Positions 32,965 through 39,914 of a stretch of DNA of 45,647 bases are shown here, one piece after another. Under the pieces are notes generated by a model. The model saw only the letters and a program-made list of their open reading frames with translations. It did no database searches and was not told where the DNA came from. Origin of the DNA: a virus; the IMG/VR virus record IMGVR_UViG_3300034166_001133, positions 1 to 45,647 of that record; one strand, given 5' to 3'. The position numbers and the translations under genes were made by a program. How positions within the stretch are numbered: position 1 is the first letter of the stretch; each line of letters begins with the position of its first letter.

Positions 32965-34377
32965 CTACACGTCGATCCCGAGGAGATTGTACGAGTTGCT
33001 CGGCTGCTCGTAGCGCTCTCTCTCGTATTTGTCGATCTCGTCAGGCGTAAGCGGCTTCGTGATCCACGGGTATTCCTGCTCCTTGGGCTTTTCTTCCGGC
33101 AGCGGGGCTGCCATCAGCGCGTACCCGAGCGCGTCGAACAGGTGGTCGTTTTCCTTGTGGAACGACTCCTTGGGATCCTGCCCGGTGTTGCTGCGGTTCT
33201 CGGCGTACCGAAGACTGACCACCGAGTTCCACGTGCGCCGCGCCCGTCGGCAAAACTGGATTGCCGGGACGGACCCGTCCTTAGTGGCAAGACGTGTGCT
33301 CAGGAGCTTCCCGAGACGCAGCGCGCGGGTGCTGGGCTCACGGGTGCTGGGCTGGATTCCGTAGAGACCGAGGTCGCCGTACTCTTCGACGTAGCTCCGG
33401 CCCCGGAGACCCTGTACCTGATTACCCGCCGGGTCACCCCAGCGCTGAATACGGTTGGGGTCAAGCTTGAAGTGCTTGTAGATCGCGCGGATCTGGGCGG
33501 CGTGCCAGTTGGGCATCTGCTCCTTGGCCTCGTGCTCCGCGAACACGACAATCGGCTCTTCGCCGCTGGGGTGCACCGCGTACCAGACGATTGCCGTCGG
33601 GTTGCGGTACCCAAAGTCCCACCCCTCGTAGATCAGGTGGTCCTTTGTCGGCTCCCAGTCGTCAATCACGTGGGTGTTCTCGTCGGCCATCGTGAACACC
33701 TGCCCCTCGAACGCGGTCCACGAACCTTGGATATACCGCTCGCGCCACACCGCCGGGTAGTCGGCAAGCAGCGAGTCGAGGTAGTCCTTGGGGAGGTGGG
33801 TGTTCTCCGTAGTCGGGGCGTGGAAGTGCTCAAACCCGTCACGGTGTGACTGGACGAAGTTGCGGCGAATCCAGCCACTGGCACCCGGGTTTGTGGTGAT
33901 CCACAGCCGACGGGGGCTCTTGTAGCGCAGACGGCCCAGAAGGGTCTGGTAGATCTCGTCCGGTACCTCGGACCCCTCGTCGACGTACATCCAGCTGTAT
34001 TCCGCGGAACGCAGCTTCATTTCGTCGTCAAGGCCGGTAAACAGGATCTCGGACCCGTTGCCCAGTTTCATAATCTGGGTGCGCTGGTTGAAGTCCAGCA
34101 CGTACGGCTTCTTACGCAGCTGCATCTGGTCCATCTGCTGCCAGAAGGTTCGCTGTGTCGTGGTCTCCAAGTCCTTAAACCGGAGACGCCCGATCATCCC
34201 GAAGCTGCCGGGGTACCGGAGTGCGTGGTAGATCGCCTCACGGCACCCGCACAGCGACTTACCGGAACCAAAGCCGCCGGAGTACAGGCGGAACTTTGCC
34301 TCGGACCGGTGGAACCTGTCCTGAGCCGGAAGTGGCGTGTAGCCGTCTTGCGAAAGGTCAAGTACGTCGTCGCTCAC
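32965..34377 (-). CDS. terL: Terminase large subunit
   Basis: The 470-residue packaging motor has an N-terminal ATPase with Walker A GGFGSGKS (residues 34-41) and Walker B WMYVDE (D133, E134), and a coupling TTNPGASG at about 161-168. The C-terminal RNase H-fold nuclease starts at EGWDFGY (D254) and ends near KENDHLFDALGYAL. It cuts concatemers and pumps DNA through the portal using ATP. GTG start at 34377. It heads the minus-strand arm next to the divergent non-coding region. No clear small subunit adjoins it. Confidence 0.93.
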   Translation of the reverse strand: MSDDVLDLSQDGYTPLPAQDRFHRSEAKFRLYSGGFGSGKSLCGCREAIYHALRYPGSFGMIGRLRFKDLETTTQRTFWQQMDQMQLRKKPYVLDFNQRTQIMKLGNGSEILFTGLDDEMKLRSAEYSWMYVDEGSEVPDEIYQTLLGRLRYKSPRRLWITTNPGASGWIRRNFVQSHRDGFEHFHAPTTENTHLPKDYLDSLLADYPAVWRERYIQGSWTAFEGQVFTMADENTHVIDDWEPTKDHLIYEGWDFGYRNPTAIVWYAVHPSGEEPIVVFAEHEAKEQMPNWHAAQIRAIYKHFKLDPNRIQRWGDPAGNQVQGLRGRSYVEEYGDLGLYGIQPSTREPSTRALRLGKLLSTRLATKDGSVPAIQFCRRARRTWNSVVSLRYAENRSNTGQDPKESFHKENDHLFDALGYALMAAPLPEEKPKEQEYPWITKPLTPDEIDKYERERYEQPSNSYNLLGIDV

Positions 34378-34512
34378 GTACTGGCTACTTTAAGCCCCCG
34401 CTACAAGCGTTTTGGCAACTTGTTCCTGTCTACGGCGTTGCACGGCCGCTTGGAGCGAGGGCACAAGGGTTCTAGTAGTCCTGAAAAAATTGGCTAGGGA
34501 ACCTAGTCCGGT

Positions 34513-34548
34513 GTCTCAAAAAACTGGGACAACGTCTCGCGAAACTGG
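34513..34548. repeat. Direct repeat GTCTCnnnnAAACTGG-type, 21-bp period (operator candidate)
   Basis: GTCTCAAAAAACTGG (34513-34527) and GTCTCGCGAAACTGG (34534-34548) are spaced exactly 21 bp, two helical turns, so a dimeric regulator could bind the same DNA face. A TATAAC (34577-34582) lies 29 bases downstream on the plus strand. Confidence 0.55.
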
Positions 34549-34580
34549 CTTACCCTAGCCGCGTGCAGCCGCTACATATA

Positions 34581-34625
34581 ACTTGGGACCCGGGGCCTGA
34601 TCCGGGCTACCCCCGGTCCCAAAGT
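34581..34625. other. Long hairpin in the divergent region
   Basis: ACTTGGGACC plus GGGG (34581-34595, one bulged C at 34591) pairs with CCCC, GGTCCC and AAGT (34611-34625, one bulged A at 34621), giving about 14 pairs around a 15-base loop. No U-tract is present on either side. It could be an insulating terminator between arms, an origin or packaging element, or a leader structure. Confidence 0.55.
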
Positions 34626-34687
34626 CAACGTAGCGCGCAACAAACACCGCCGGGTTGCGTCACACTGGTTCGCCTGTATCGCTGATT

Positions 34688-34706
34688 CCCGTTTCCGGTA
34701 AACGGG
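34688..34706. other. Short perfect hairpin
   Basis: CCCGTTT (34688-34694) pairs with AAACGGG (34700-34706) around CCGGT. TTTC follows on the plus strand. It may be a weak terminator or a protein site. Confidence 0.4.
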
Positions 34707-34719
34707 TTTCTGTGTGCTG

Positions 34720-34906
34720 AGTTGCCAGCAACGCGGCGGCTTCTCACGACGGTTAATGGTCACCGTGGTACTGGTCTCCCAGCACAACGTCTCCTCGGTG
34801 CCGTGTACTACGCCTACCTAGTTGCCACGGTGGTTGCTGCGCGTGTCCAGCACCACTCCCACTACGTCCTCGTCCTCCTGTGCCTAGCCGCTTGACTCAG
34901 TTGCCA
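34720..34906 (+). repeat. Three AGTTGCCA octamers
   Basis: AGTTGCCA occurs at 34720-34727, 34820-34827 and 34899-34906, all on the plus strand within 187 bases of non-coding DNA. The spacings are 100 and 79 bases. They may be binding sites for a phage or host regulator. Confidence 0.4.
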
Positions 34907-34927
34907 CGCAACAGCCACGGAGTCAAG
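34891..34927. repeat. Inverted repeat CTTGACTC/GAGTCAAG
   Basis: Perfect 8-bp arms at 34891-34898 and 34920-34927 are separated by 21 bases. The left arm contains a -35-like TTGACT and one AGTTGCCA octamer starts inside it. This looks like an operator upstream of the plus-strand arm. Confidence 0.45.
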
Positions 34928-34968
34928 TACCCCGCTTGACACCGCGGCTGTCACGTGGCGTCGCTTTA

Positions 34969-34985
34969 GGTGCCGCTTCGGCACC
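34969..34985 (+). promoter_or_regulatory. Leader hairpin just upstream of the first plus-arm gene
   Basis: GGTGCCG (34969-34975) pairs with CGGCACC (34979-34985) around CTT. The CAGGAGAA ribosome-binding site of the 35010 gene follows ten bases later. It is probably a 5' mRNA stem. Confidence 0.5.
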
Positions 34986-35009
34986 AACACCTACACAGGA
35001 GAACGCACC

Positions 35010-35258
35010 GTGATCACCACCGAAGTCGTACAGAGCCGCATCGCCCTGTGGGAGCAGTTCACTCCCGAGTCCACTTCGCTTCACGCGCGCATATACCGCA
35101 CGCACCTCGCAGACGCGGTCTCCTACGTCGTTCTCGCGTCCTACAAGCCCATGCAGGTGCTCCAGCAGGAGCGTAACCGCCGAGACGGCGGCTCCCGCGC
35201 AGACTGGGCCAAGCGCGCCCGTCGCGCGTACTCGCACTCCAACCCCAAGGGATGGTGA
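35010..35258 (+). CDS. First gene of the plus arm, small basic protein
   Basis: The 82-residue product starts at GTG 35010 with CAGGAGAA at 34995-35002. The N-terminal half is helical (RIALWEQFTPESTSLHARIY); the C-terminal third is very basic (QERNRRDGGSRADWAKRARRAY). No family is recognised. As the first gene after the divergent control region it is probably expressed early. Confidence 0.65.
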   Translation: MITTEVVQSRIALWEQFTPESTSLHARIYRTHLADAVSYVVLASYKPMQVLQQERNRRDGGSRADWAKRARRAYSHSNPKGW

Positions 35259-35263
35259 CCACC

Positions 35264-35557
35264 GTGTCCCGCATCACTGTTCGCTTCGGCGACGCTTACC
35301 TCAACTTCGGTTTCGACCGAGCGTTCAACGGCTACTGGGGCGACATCGTGCCGCGCCACGACAACCCCGACGAACTGCCGAGCCACGAGTTCCCCGACGG
35401 GTACCCGCTCAACATCGCGGCCTCGCTGGAGCCGATCCTCGCCTCCTTCGAGGCCGCTGGCTACCGGATCCCCGCCACGGCCATCATCGCGCTGCGCGGC
35501 GCTGGCCACTCGTGGGGCGACCAGATCCTGTTCACCCCCGACGGAAAGAAGGTGTAG
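35264..35557 (+). CDS. Small protein, paralogue of the 38835-39125 product
   Basis: The 97-residue product is chosen to start at GTG 35264 because VSRITVRFGDA then aligns with MSRITVHFPDA of the protein at 38835-39125. Shared residues continue through YWGDIV, NPDELPSHEFP, GYPL, AAGYRIPATAI. ATG 35252 is an alternative start. The family is unknown to me; Trp/Gly/Asp-rich conserved positions suggest a folded domain. Confidence 0.65.
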   Translation: MSRITVRFGDAYLNFGFDRAFNGYWGDIVPRHDNPDELPSHEFPDGYPLNIAASLEPILASFEAAGYRIPATAIIALRGAGHSWGDQILFTPDGKKV

Positions 35558-35559
35558 AC

Positions 35560-35796
35560 GTGGGCGTTATCGAACACATCGAGCGCAACTGGGTCCTGTA
35601 CCTGACCGCGTTCCTCGTCACCGGCGCCATCGTGGTGTGGGGCCTCATGTTCTACGAGTGGGCGAACCTGCCCACGTGCCAGACGGTGGCCGAGTACAGC
35701 ACGGGGCTTGAGCGCCCCGAAGGCTCGCGCTACCGCGAGACCGTGGGGGACCTTCGGTACGACTGCCGAGTCCCCAAGTACCTGCCCACCCGATAG
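35560..35796 (+). CDS. Small single-span membrane protein
   Basis: The 78-residue product starts at GTG 35560 with AAGAAGG upstream. Residues about 11-32 (WVLYLTAFLVTGAIVVWGLMF) form one membrane span; the C-terminal part has two Cys (PTCQTV, YDCRVP) that would face outside if N-in. Function is unknown; early expression suggests a host-envelope or exclusion role (inference). Confidence 0.65.
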   Translation: MGVIEHIERNWVLYLTAFLVTGAIVVWGLMFYEWANLPTCQTVAEYSTGLERPEGSRYRETVGDLRYDCRVPKYLPTR

Positions 35797-35845
35797 CGCA
35801 ATTCACAACCCAGCGTCTCCTAAATCAAAAGCGAAAGGAAACACC

Positions 35846-36181
35846 GTGTCCGTTATCGCTCCTGAGTGGCGTCTCGTATCCTTCGACGCGCCCGAGCGGC
35901 TCGGCCCCAACGCGACGTGGCTCACCCCGGGCGTGCCCGTGTGGTGCGCCCGTATCGACCCCGCGTTCACGGCTGGCCGAAGTTGGTTCGTGATCTCGCG
36001 CCGTGGCGACCACGAGTTCACCCTCCGGGTGCCGAGCTCCTTCCTCGCCGAGGCGGGCATGGAGCTGCACGACGCCGCTGCCCCGGACGCCTCGATACTC
36101 GGCGACCTGTCGCACCTGTACGCCAAGTCCTGCGAGATGCTGTACGACCACCTCCTCGCCAAGTACGGAACGGAGTCCTGA
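35846..36181 (+). CDS. Hypothetical protein
   Basis: The 111-residue product starts at GTG 35846 with GAAAGGAAA at 35833-35841. It combines a beta-type N-terminal part (EWRLVSFDAPERLG, WFVISRRGDHEFTLRVP) with a helical end (LGDLSHLYAKSCEMLYDHLL). The N-terminal part loosely resembles a small beta-barrel, but no family is recognised. Confidence 0.62.
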   Translation: MSVIAPEWRLVSFDAPERLGPNATWLTPGVPVWCARIDPAFTAGRSWFVISRRGDHEFTLRVPSSFLAEAGMELHDAAAPDASILGDLSHLYAKSCEMLYDHLLAKYGTES

Positions 36182-36183
36182 GC

Positions 36184-37218
36184 ATGAACGACGCCCTGAC
36201 GTGGCCCGACCCCGCGGACCTTCCGGTCCCGGGGTGCGCTCACTTCGACGAGCGCGGCCCCGACCCCTGCGAGCCCGCATCGGCCTCGCTCCCCTACGTG
36301 GGCAACGCGGTGACCCCGCTCGACGTCGTCGACGACTACGGCTGGATCCAGTGCCCGTGCGCCGACGCTACCGCGTGGCGCCACCCCGCGCACGACTGCC
36401 CGCACTGCCTCGGCTACGGCGTCCTCGTCGCGCTGTCCGACGACGACCTCCAGCCGAAACTATGCGAGAACTGCGCCGGAGAGATCGACGACCGTGGATA
36501 CGTCGACGACACGCTCGGCGACTGCCCCACCTGCCTCGGCACCGGCCACGAGTTCGCGCGTCCCCGCCTCAGTTACGAGGAGTTCCGGGAGTGGGAGCGA
36601 CAGGAAGCGATCCTCTCCTACCAGCGTGCCGCCTACGCGGCGCAGGTCGCGCTCTACCTCCACACCGTCGAGGCCGACGGACTCCTGCCCCCGGCCGACC
36701 TCCCGCCATCCCAAGGCAAGTGGCAGTTGCGCACCATCGTTCTGGAGTCGGAAGAGCGACGCCCCTGCGGCCACTGCAAGGACGGCCTCGCCCGGGTCAA
36801 CGGCGCCCTCCAGCGCTGCACCACCTGCAAAGCCACCGGCTCCCTGCCAGTCGCCACAGGGACGTGGCTCTGCGAAGTCGACGTCAACTCCGCGTACTAC
36901 GAGCACGACCGCGACGGAAAACTCCACTCCGAGCCTGCCCTCGACCACTGGCGCGCCGCCCCCGGCTGGACTCTGCGCTTCGGCAAGCACTCCCCGCGGT
37001 ACCTGCCGACCGAGCGCTACGTACCGTTCCATCGCAACGACGCAGTCCGCGTCCGCCCGCGTCGCCCGCACACCATCGCGGGCGTGCCCACCGCCGTGCC
37101 TGCTCGCGCTAACCGCACCAGCGACGGCGTCGTCCACCCCGTCGAGCGCTGGCGCGACGACGAGTACGAGTACTACGCGAGCGGCGACTCCCTACTCCGT
37201 GCCCTGACCGCCCTGTAA
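36184..37218 (+). CDS. DnaJ-type cysteine-rich (CxxCxGxG) protein without J domain
   Basis: This 344-residue protein contains CxxC motifs in DnaJ-zinc-finger style: CPCADATA, CPHCLGYG, CENCAGEI, CPTCLGTG, then CGHCKDGLA and CTTCKATG about 80 residues later. No J-domain HPD is present in a proper context. The C-terminal 130 residues are acidic/aromatic (EVDVNSAYYEHDRDGKLHS) and may be a separate domain. DnaJ zinc domains bind unfolded protein; such phage proteins may be chaperone-like or simply zinc-structured nucleic-acid binders. ATG 36184 lies just after the previous stop. Confidence 0.68.
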   Translation: MNDALTWPDPADLPVPGCAHFDERGPDPCEPASASLPYVGNAVTPLDVVDDYGWIQCPCADATAWRHPAHDCPHCLGYGVLVALSDDDLQPKLCENCAGEIDDRGYVDDTLGDCPTCLGTGHEFARPRLSYEEFREWERQEAILSYQRAAYAAQVALYLHTVEADGLLPPADLPPSQGKWQLRTIVLESEERRPCGHCKDGLARVNGALQRCTTCKATGSLPVATGTWLCEVDVNSAYYEHDRDGKLHSEPALDHWRAAPGWTLRFGKHSPRYLPTERYVPFHRNDAVRVRPRRPHTIAGVPTAVPARANRTSDGVVHPVERWRDDEYEYYASGDSLLRALTAL

Positions 37219-37310
37219 TACAGCGACCACGCATCTCAGCAGCCAGCATCCCCGCTCGTTGAGCGGTAAACCCAACACCGAGGCTTAACGGCCAGACAAG
37301 GACGTGCACA

Positions 37311-37679
37311 GTGTCGGACTTCGACGACAACGACTGGGTCCACCCCGACGTTCTGCCCGACTGGTCCGACATCCACGACAACGTGCTGTCGGAAGCCCGT
37401 CGCACCGCAGCGTCAATCTACGACCGCACCACACCACCCCACGAGCTCGTCCACCCCGACGGCCCAAAGGGGCTTAAGGTCGGAGGCGAGCACATCGGCG
37501 CCGCCGACTTCATGCGTAAAGTCGGATTCGACGCGCGCTTCATCGTCATGACCACCACGTGGCTTGACGAGTACCGAAGCACCGTCGAGCGGCTAGTTCA
37601 CGTGTACATCGCGGAAGTCGTGTCTTCACTCGAAGCCCTGCGCTCCGCCGAAAACGAGGAGATCACCTACGATGGCTGA
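37311..37679 (+). CDS. Hypothetical acidic protein upstream of SSB
   Basis: The 122-residue product starts at GTG 37311 with AAGGACG upstream. It is acidic, with helical segments (DIHDNVLSEARRTAASIYD, VERLVHVYIAEVVSSLEAL). It overlaps the SSB start by 8 bases and is probably co-translated with it. No family is recognised. Confidence 0.62.
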   Translation: MSDFDDNDWVHPDVLPDWSDIHDNVLSEARRTAASIYDRTTPPHELVHPDGPKGLKVGGEHIGAADFMRKVGFDARFIVMTTTWLDEYRSTVERLVHVYIAEVVSSLEALRSAENEEITYDG

Positions 37680-38088
37680 CCTCAACCGAGTTTCCATTAC
37701 CGCCCGCGTCACGATGGAGCCCGAGCTCCGCGAGACCCGCGCGGGTACCCCGCTTGTCAACCTCCGCGTGTGCGTCAACGACGCCATCAAGAAGGACGAC
37801 GGCTCGTGGGACCAGAAGCCGAACTACATCAACGTCACCAAGTTCGGCCCCGACGCCCCCAACATCGCGCGCTCCGTCACCGTCGGCTCCCCGCTGGCAA
37901 TCGACGGGCGCCTCTCGTGGCGTGAGTGGACGACCGACGCTGGCGTCAAGGGTCAGGCCCTCGACGTCGTCGCCGACAACGTCCACTTCATCGACACCAA
38001 GGAGCAGGCCGAGGCCCGCCGCTCCGGCCGCGGTCACACAGCCACGTCGCACGTCGAGTCGGACACGCGCGACGAAGTGCCTTTCTAG
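37672..38088 (+). CDS. ssb: Single-stranded DNA-binding protein
   Basis: The 138-residue protein has an OB-fold SSB pattern: NRVSITARVTMEPELRETRAG, then TPLVNLRVCVND, YINVTKFGPDA and a GSPLAIDGRLSWREWTT strand, ending in an acidic tip DEVPF like the bacterial SSB tail (DDxPF) that recruits partner proteins. It coats single-stranded DNA during replication and recombination. The conserved tip suggests it can recruit host SSB-interacting proteins, which fits the absence of a phage polymerase. Confidence 0.9.
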   Translation: MADLNRVSITARVTMEPELRETRAGTPLVNLRVCVNDAIKKDDGSWDQKPNYINVTKFGPDAPNIARSVTVGSPLAIDGRLSWREWTTDAGVKGQALDVVADNVHFIDTKEQAEARRSGRGHTATSHVESDTRDEVPF

Positions 38089-38150
38089 AGGGCCACCGGC
38101 ACGTCCGACCCGTAGTGGTAGCTACGGACATAAACACCACCCACGCAACA

Positions 38151-38181
38151 GCAACGGCCCCCAACCCTCGGGGGCCGTTGC
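38151..38181 (+). terminator. Perfect 12-bp hairpin after ssb
   Basis: GCAACGGCCCCC (38151-38162) pairs with GGGGGCCGTTGC (38170-38181) around a 7-base loop. No clear T-run follows. It also overlaps the proposed start of the next small gene, so it could either terminate the ssb transcript or hide that start. A second small hairpin, CCGTAG/CTACGG, lies at 38110-38127. Confidence 0.65.
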
Positions 38182-38369
38182 TCGTTGCCGACTGGGGCTC
38201 ATGGCCCCCACACCTCAAGTTCACCAACCACCGCTATCACGAGATAGCCACAAACCGGCGCTTCCATACGCGACGCCAGATCCGCAAGGCCGCACAAGGA
38301 CGCGGCTTCGTGCTGCACTACCTCAACCACCACGGACGCTACGTCCCCTACCGCTGGTACCGCCCTTGA
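38178..38369 (+). CDS. Small His/Arg-rich protein
   Basis: From TTG 38178 the product is 63 residues (LLVADWGSWPPHLKFTNHRY...), very basic and aromatic. The start is uncertain because it lies within the 3' arm of the hairpin; the frame is open upstream to the ssb end. Support is the TTGA overlap with the next gene's start. No family is recognised. Confidence 0.45.
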   Translation: MLVADWGSWPPHLKFTNHRYHEIATNRRFHTRRQIRKAAQGRGFVLHYLNHHGRYVPYRWYRP

Positions 38370-38626
38370 CCAACGCTGCCCTCCACTCGACCTCCATCGA
38401 CGACCACGTGCACCTGTGCCCGCGCTGCGACTCCTCGCACTTCGTCGACTACAACGCACCGCCCGAGCTCACCCGCCGCGCCGTCGCCTGCGGGGTATAC
38501 CCCCCGGCCCTCTCACGCTTCGACAACGAGACCGACATCTGCTCCCACTGCGGCACAGAGGAAGCCCTACAGGACTACGCACACCTGCCACTCACGGGTC
38601 CCAGCGACTGGCCACTGGTCCCATGA
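38366..38626 (+). CDS. Small zinc-ribbon protein
   Basis: The 86-residue product starts at TTG 38366 overlapping the previous stop. C18-x2-C21 and C59-x2-C62 form a zinc-ribbon pair separated by about 37 residues. It ends with an ATGA overlap into the next gene. Function is unknown; probably nucleic-acid or protein binding. Confidence 0.6.
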   Translation: MTNAALHSTSIDDHVHLCPRCDSSHFVDYNAPPELTRRAVACGVYPPALSRFDNETDICSHCGTEEALQDYAHLPLTGPSDWPLVP

Positions 38627-38838
38627 GCCGCCCACCACGACCCACAGGTATCTACTACCTCGACACCCAGCACAACGTCGCGCACGCCTGTATGAGCGAC
38701 CAGCTACTCGTGATCGACTGGGACTCCCTGACCGAAGACGAGGCACGCCAAATCGACGCGTACCCCGACGATCTACCGGCGGTGCTCCGCGCCGTCTGCA
38801 TACGCAGCGGCCTCATCAACCCCGACATGCTCCCATGA
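38623..38838 (+). CDS. Small hypothetical protein
   Basis: The 71-residue product runs from ATG 38623 to an ATGA overlap with the following gene. It is acidic with a short helical part (LTEDEARQIDAYPDDLPAVLRAV). No family is recognised. Overlapping starts on both sides support translation. Confidence 0.6.
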   Translation: MSRPPRPTGIYYLDTQHNVAHACMSDQLLVIDWDSLTEDEARQIDAYPDDLPAVLRAVCIRSGLINPDMLP

Positions 38839-39125
38839 GCCGAATAACCGTGCACTTCCCAGACGCCAGTTGCATCCTCGGCTGGCACGAATTCACGATC
38901 GGCAAGATCCACGTCAAAGGATGGTGGGGGGACATCGTCCACACCACCAACCCCGAGGGACTTCCCACTGCGGAGTTCCCGGGACACTACCCGCACCGAC
39001 TCTACCCCGACCTCGAAACACTCGTCGACTACTTCCGAGACGCCGGGTACGACATCCCAATCAACGCCATCAACGCAGTCGCTGACGCGACAGACCGCTC
39101 CACCGAAAAGGAGTTCTTCGCGTAA
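38835..39125 (+). CDS. Small protein, paralogue of the 35264-35557 product
   Basis: The 96-residue product (MSRITVHFPDASCILGWHEF) shares a clear pattern with the 35264-35557 protein: SRITV.F.DA, WGDIV, NP..LP..EFP, .YP, then AGY.IP..AI. It directly precedes the gap before the AAA+/VWA pair. The family function is not recognised. Confidence 0.65.
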   Translation: MSRITVHFPDASCILGWHEFTIGKIHVKGWWGDIVHTTNPEGLPTAEFPGHYPHRLYPDLETLVDYFRDAGYDIPINAINAVADATDRSTEKEFFA

Positions 39126-39218
39126 CAGCACCACCCGCAACACGTTCCTGTTTCCCGGCTTCTCCGTTTCAGGAGTTGCTGGCGCACCAGCCCATCCCGA
39201 CCAAGGACACCACACACC

Positions 39219-39914
39219 GTGAGCATCACCATCGACCAGTGGGACCTCGCCGAGAAGTGCATCGGCAACATGCGACGCGTTCTCCTCTACGGCCCTCCCG
39301 GCACTGGCAAGACCTACTCCGCCATGCACGCCAACCGCACCTTCGAAACCCCGCTCTACACCAACACCCTCACAGAAGAGACCCCTGCGTCCGAGCTTCG
39401 CGGCCACTTCGTCATGAACGACGGCTCGTACAGCTGGATGCACGGCCCTGCTATCCGTAGCTGGCTCGACGGTGCCCGGTACGTCCTCAACGAGCTGGAC
39501 CGCGCAAGCGGCGACTGCCACTCGTTCTGCTACGCCGTGCTCGACGACCTCGCGTCCGCACAGCTCACCCTGCCCACCGGCGAGACCGTCAAGCCCGCCG
39601 ACAACACCACCTTCGTCGTCACGATGAACGGCACCGAGTCCGACCTGCCTGAGGCCCTGATCGACCGTATGGACGGCATCATCAAGATCACGCGTCCCCA
39701 CCCAGCCGCGATCGCCGCACTGCCCGACGACCTTCAGGTGATCGCCACTGAGGCCACGTCCGCCGACGACTCGAACGTCCGCACCAGTATCCGCAAGTGG
39801 TTCGCCTTCGCCGAGGCACGCAACAACATGGACGTCGTTCACGCTTGCGTCGCCGTCTTCGGCGAGCGCGCGCAGGACATCATCACCGCCTACGAGCTCA
39901 AGGCACGCCTCTAA
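39219..39914 (+). CDS. MoxR-type AAA+ ATPase
   Basis: This 231-residue ATPase has Walker A GPPGTGKT (25-32), Walker B VLNELDRAS (E92, D94), a sensor 1-like FVVTMNGTE and LPEALIDRMDGIIKI, which matches the MoxR/CobS/RavA-type sensor 2 approach with its arginine. It is short, close to a bare AAA+ module. MoxR-type ATPases form hexamers and work with VWA-domain partners to remodel or activate target proteins. The next gene is such a partner and their stop and start share a base, so they are surely co-translated. GTG start at 39219. Confidence 0.85.
   Translation: MSITIDQWDLAEKCIGNMRRVLLYGPPGTGKTYSAMHANRTFETPLYTNTLTEETPASELRGHFVMNDGSYSWMHGPAIRSWLDGARYVLNELDRASGDCHSFCYAVLDDLASAQLTLPTGETVKPADNTTFVVTMNGTESDLPEALIDRMDGIIKITRPHPAAIAALPDDLQVIATEATSADDSNVRTSIRKWFAFAEARNNMDVVHACVAVFGERAQDIITAYELKARL

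Larger units (their letters stand above)
34378..35009. promoter_or_regulatory. Divergent non-coding control region
   Basis: A 632-base stretch without convincing genes separates the two arms. It contains a 21-bp-spaced direct repeat (34513-34548), a long hairpin (34581-34625), a 7-bp hairpin (34688-34706), three AGTTGCCA octamers (34720, 34820, 34899), an inverted repeat CTTGACTC/GAGTCAAG (34891-34927), a -35-like TTGACA (34936-34941) without a good -10, and a leader hairpin (34969-34985). It must hold promoters for both arms and could hold a packaging or replication site. Confidence 0.7.

Noticed and set aside
34572-34787. A 71-residue minus-strand frame in the divergent control region
   Set aside because: Composition is not protein-like, it has no ribosome-binding site, and it runs through two hairpins.
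34936-34964. TTGACA promoter before the first plus-arm gene
   Set aside because: No -10-like hexamer lies 16-19 bases downstream, so I kept it only as a -35-like site within the control region.
34378-35009. Search for tRNA genes in the largest non-coding stretch
   Set aside because: No cloverleaf with a proper T-loop GTTCRANYC and 7-bp acceptor stem could be found; the visible stems are simple hairpins.
38655-39842. A 395-residue minus-strand frame opposite the AAA+ ATPase
   Set aside because: Walker A and B motifs are on the plus strand; the minus frame is Val/Gly/Asp-rich with no motif and spans several plus-strand genes.
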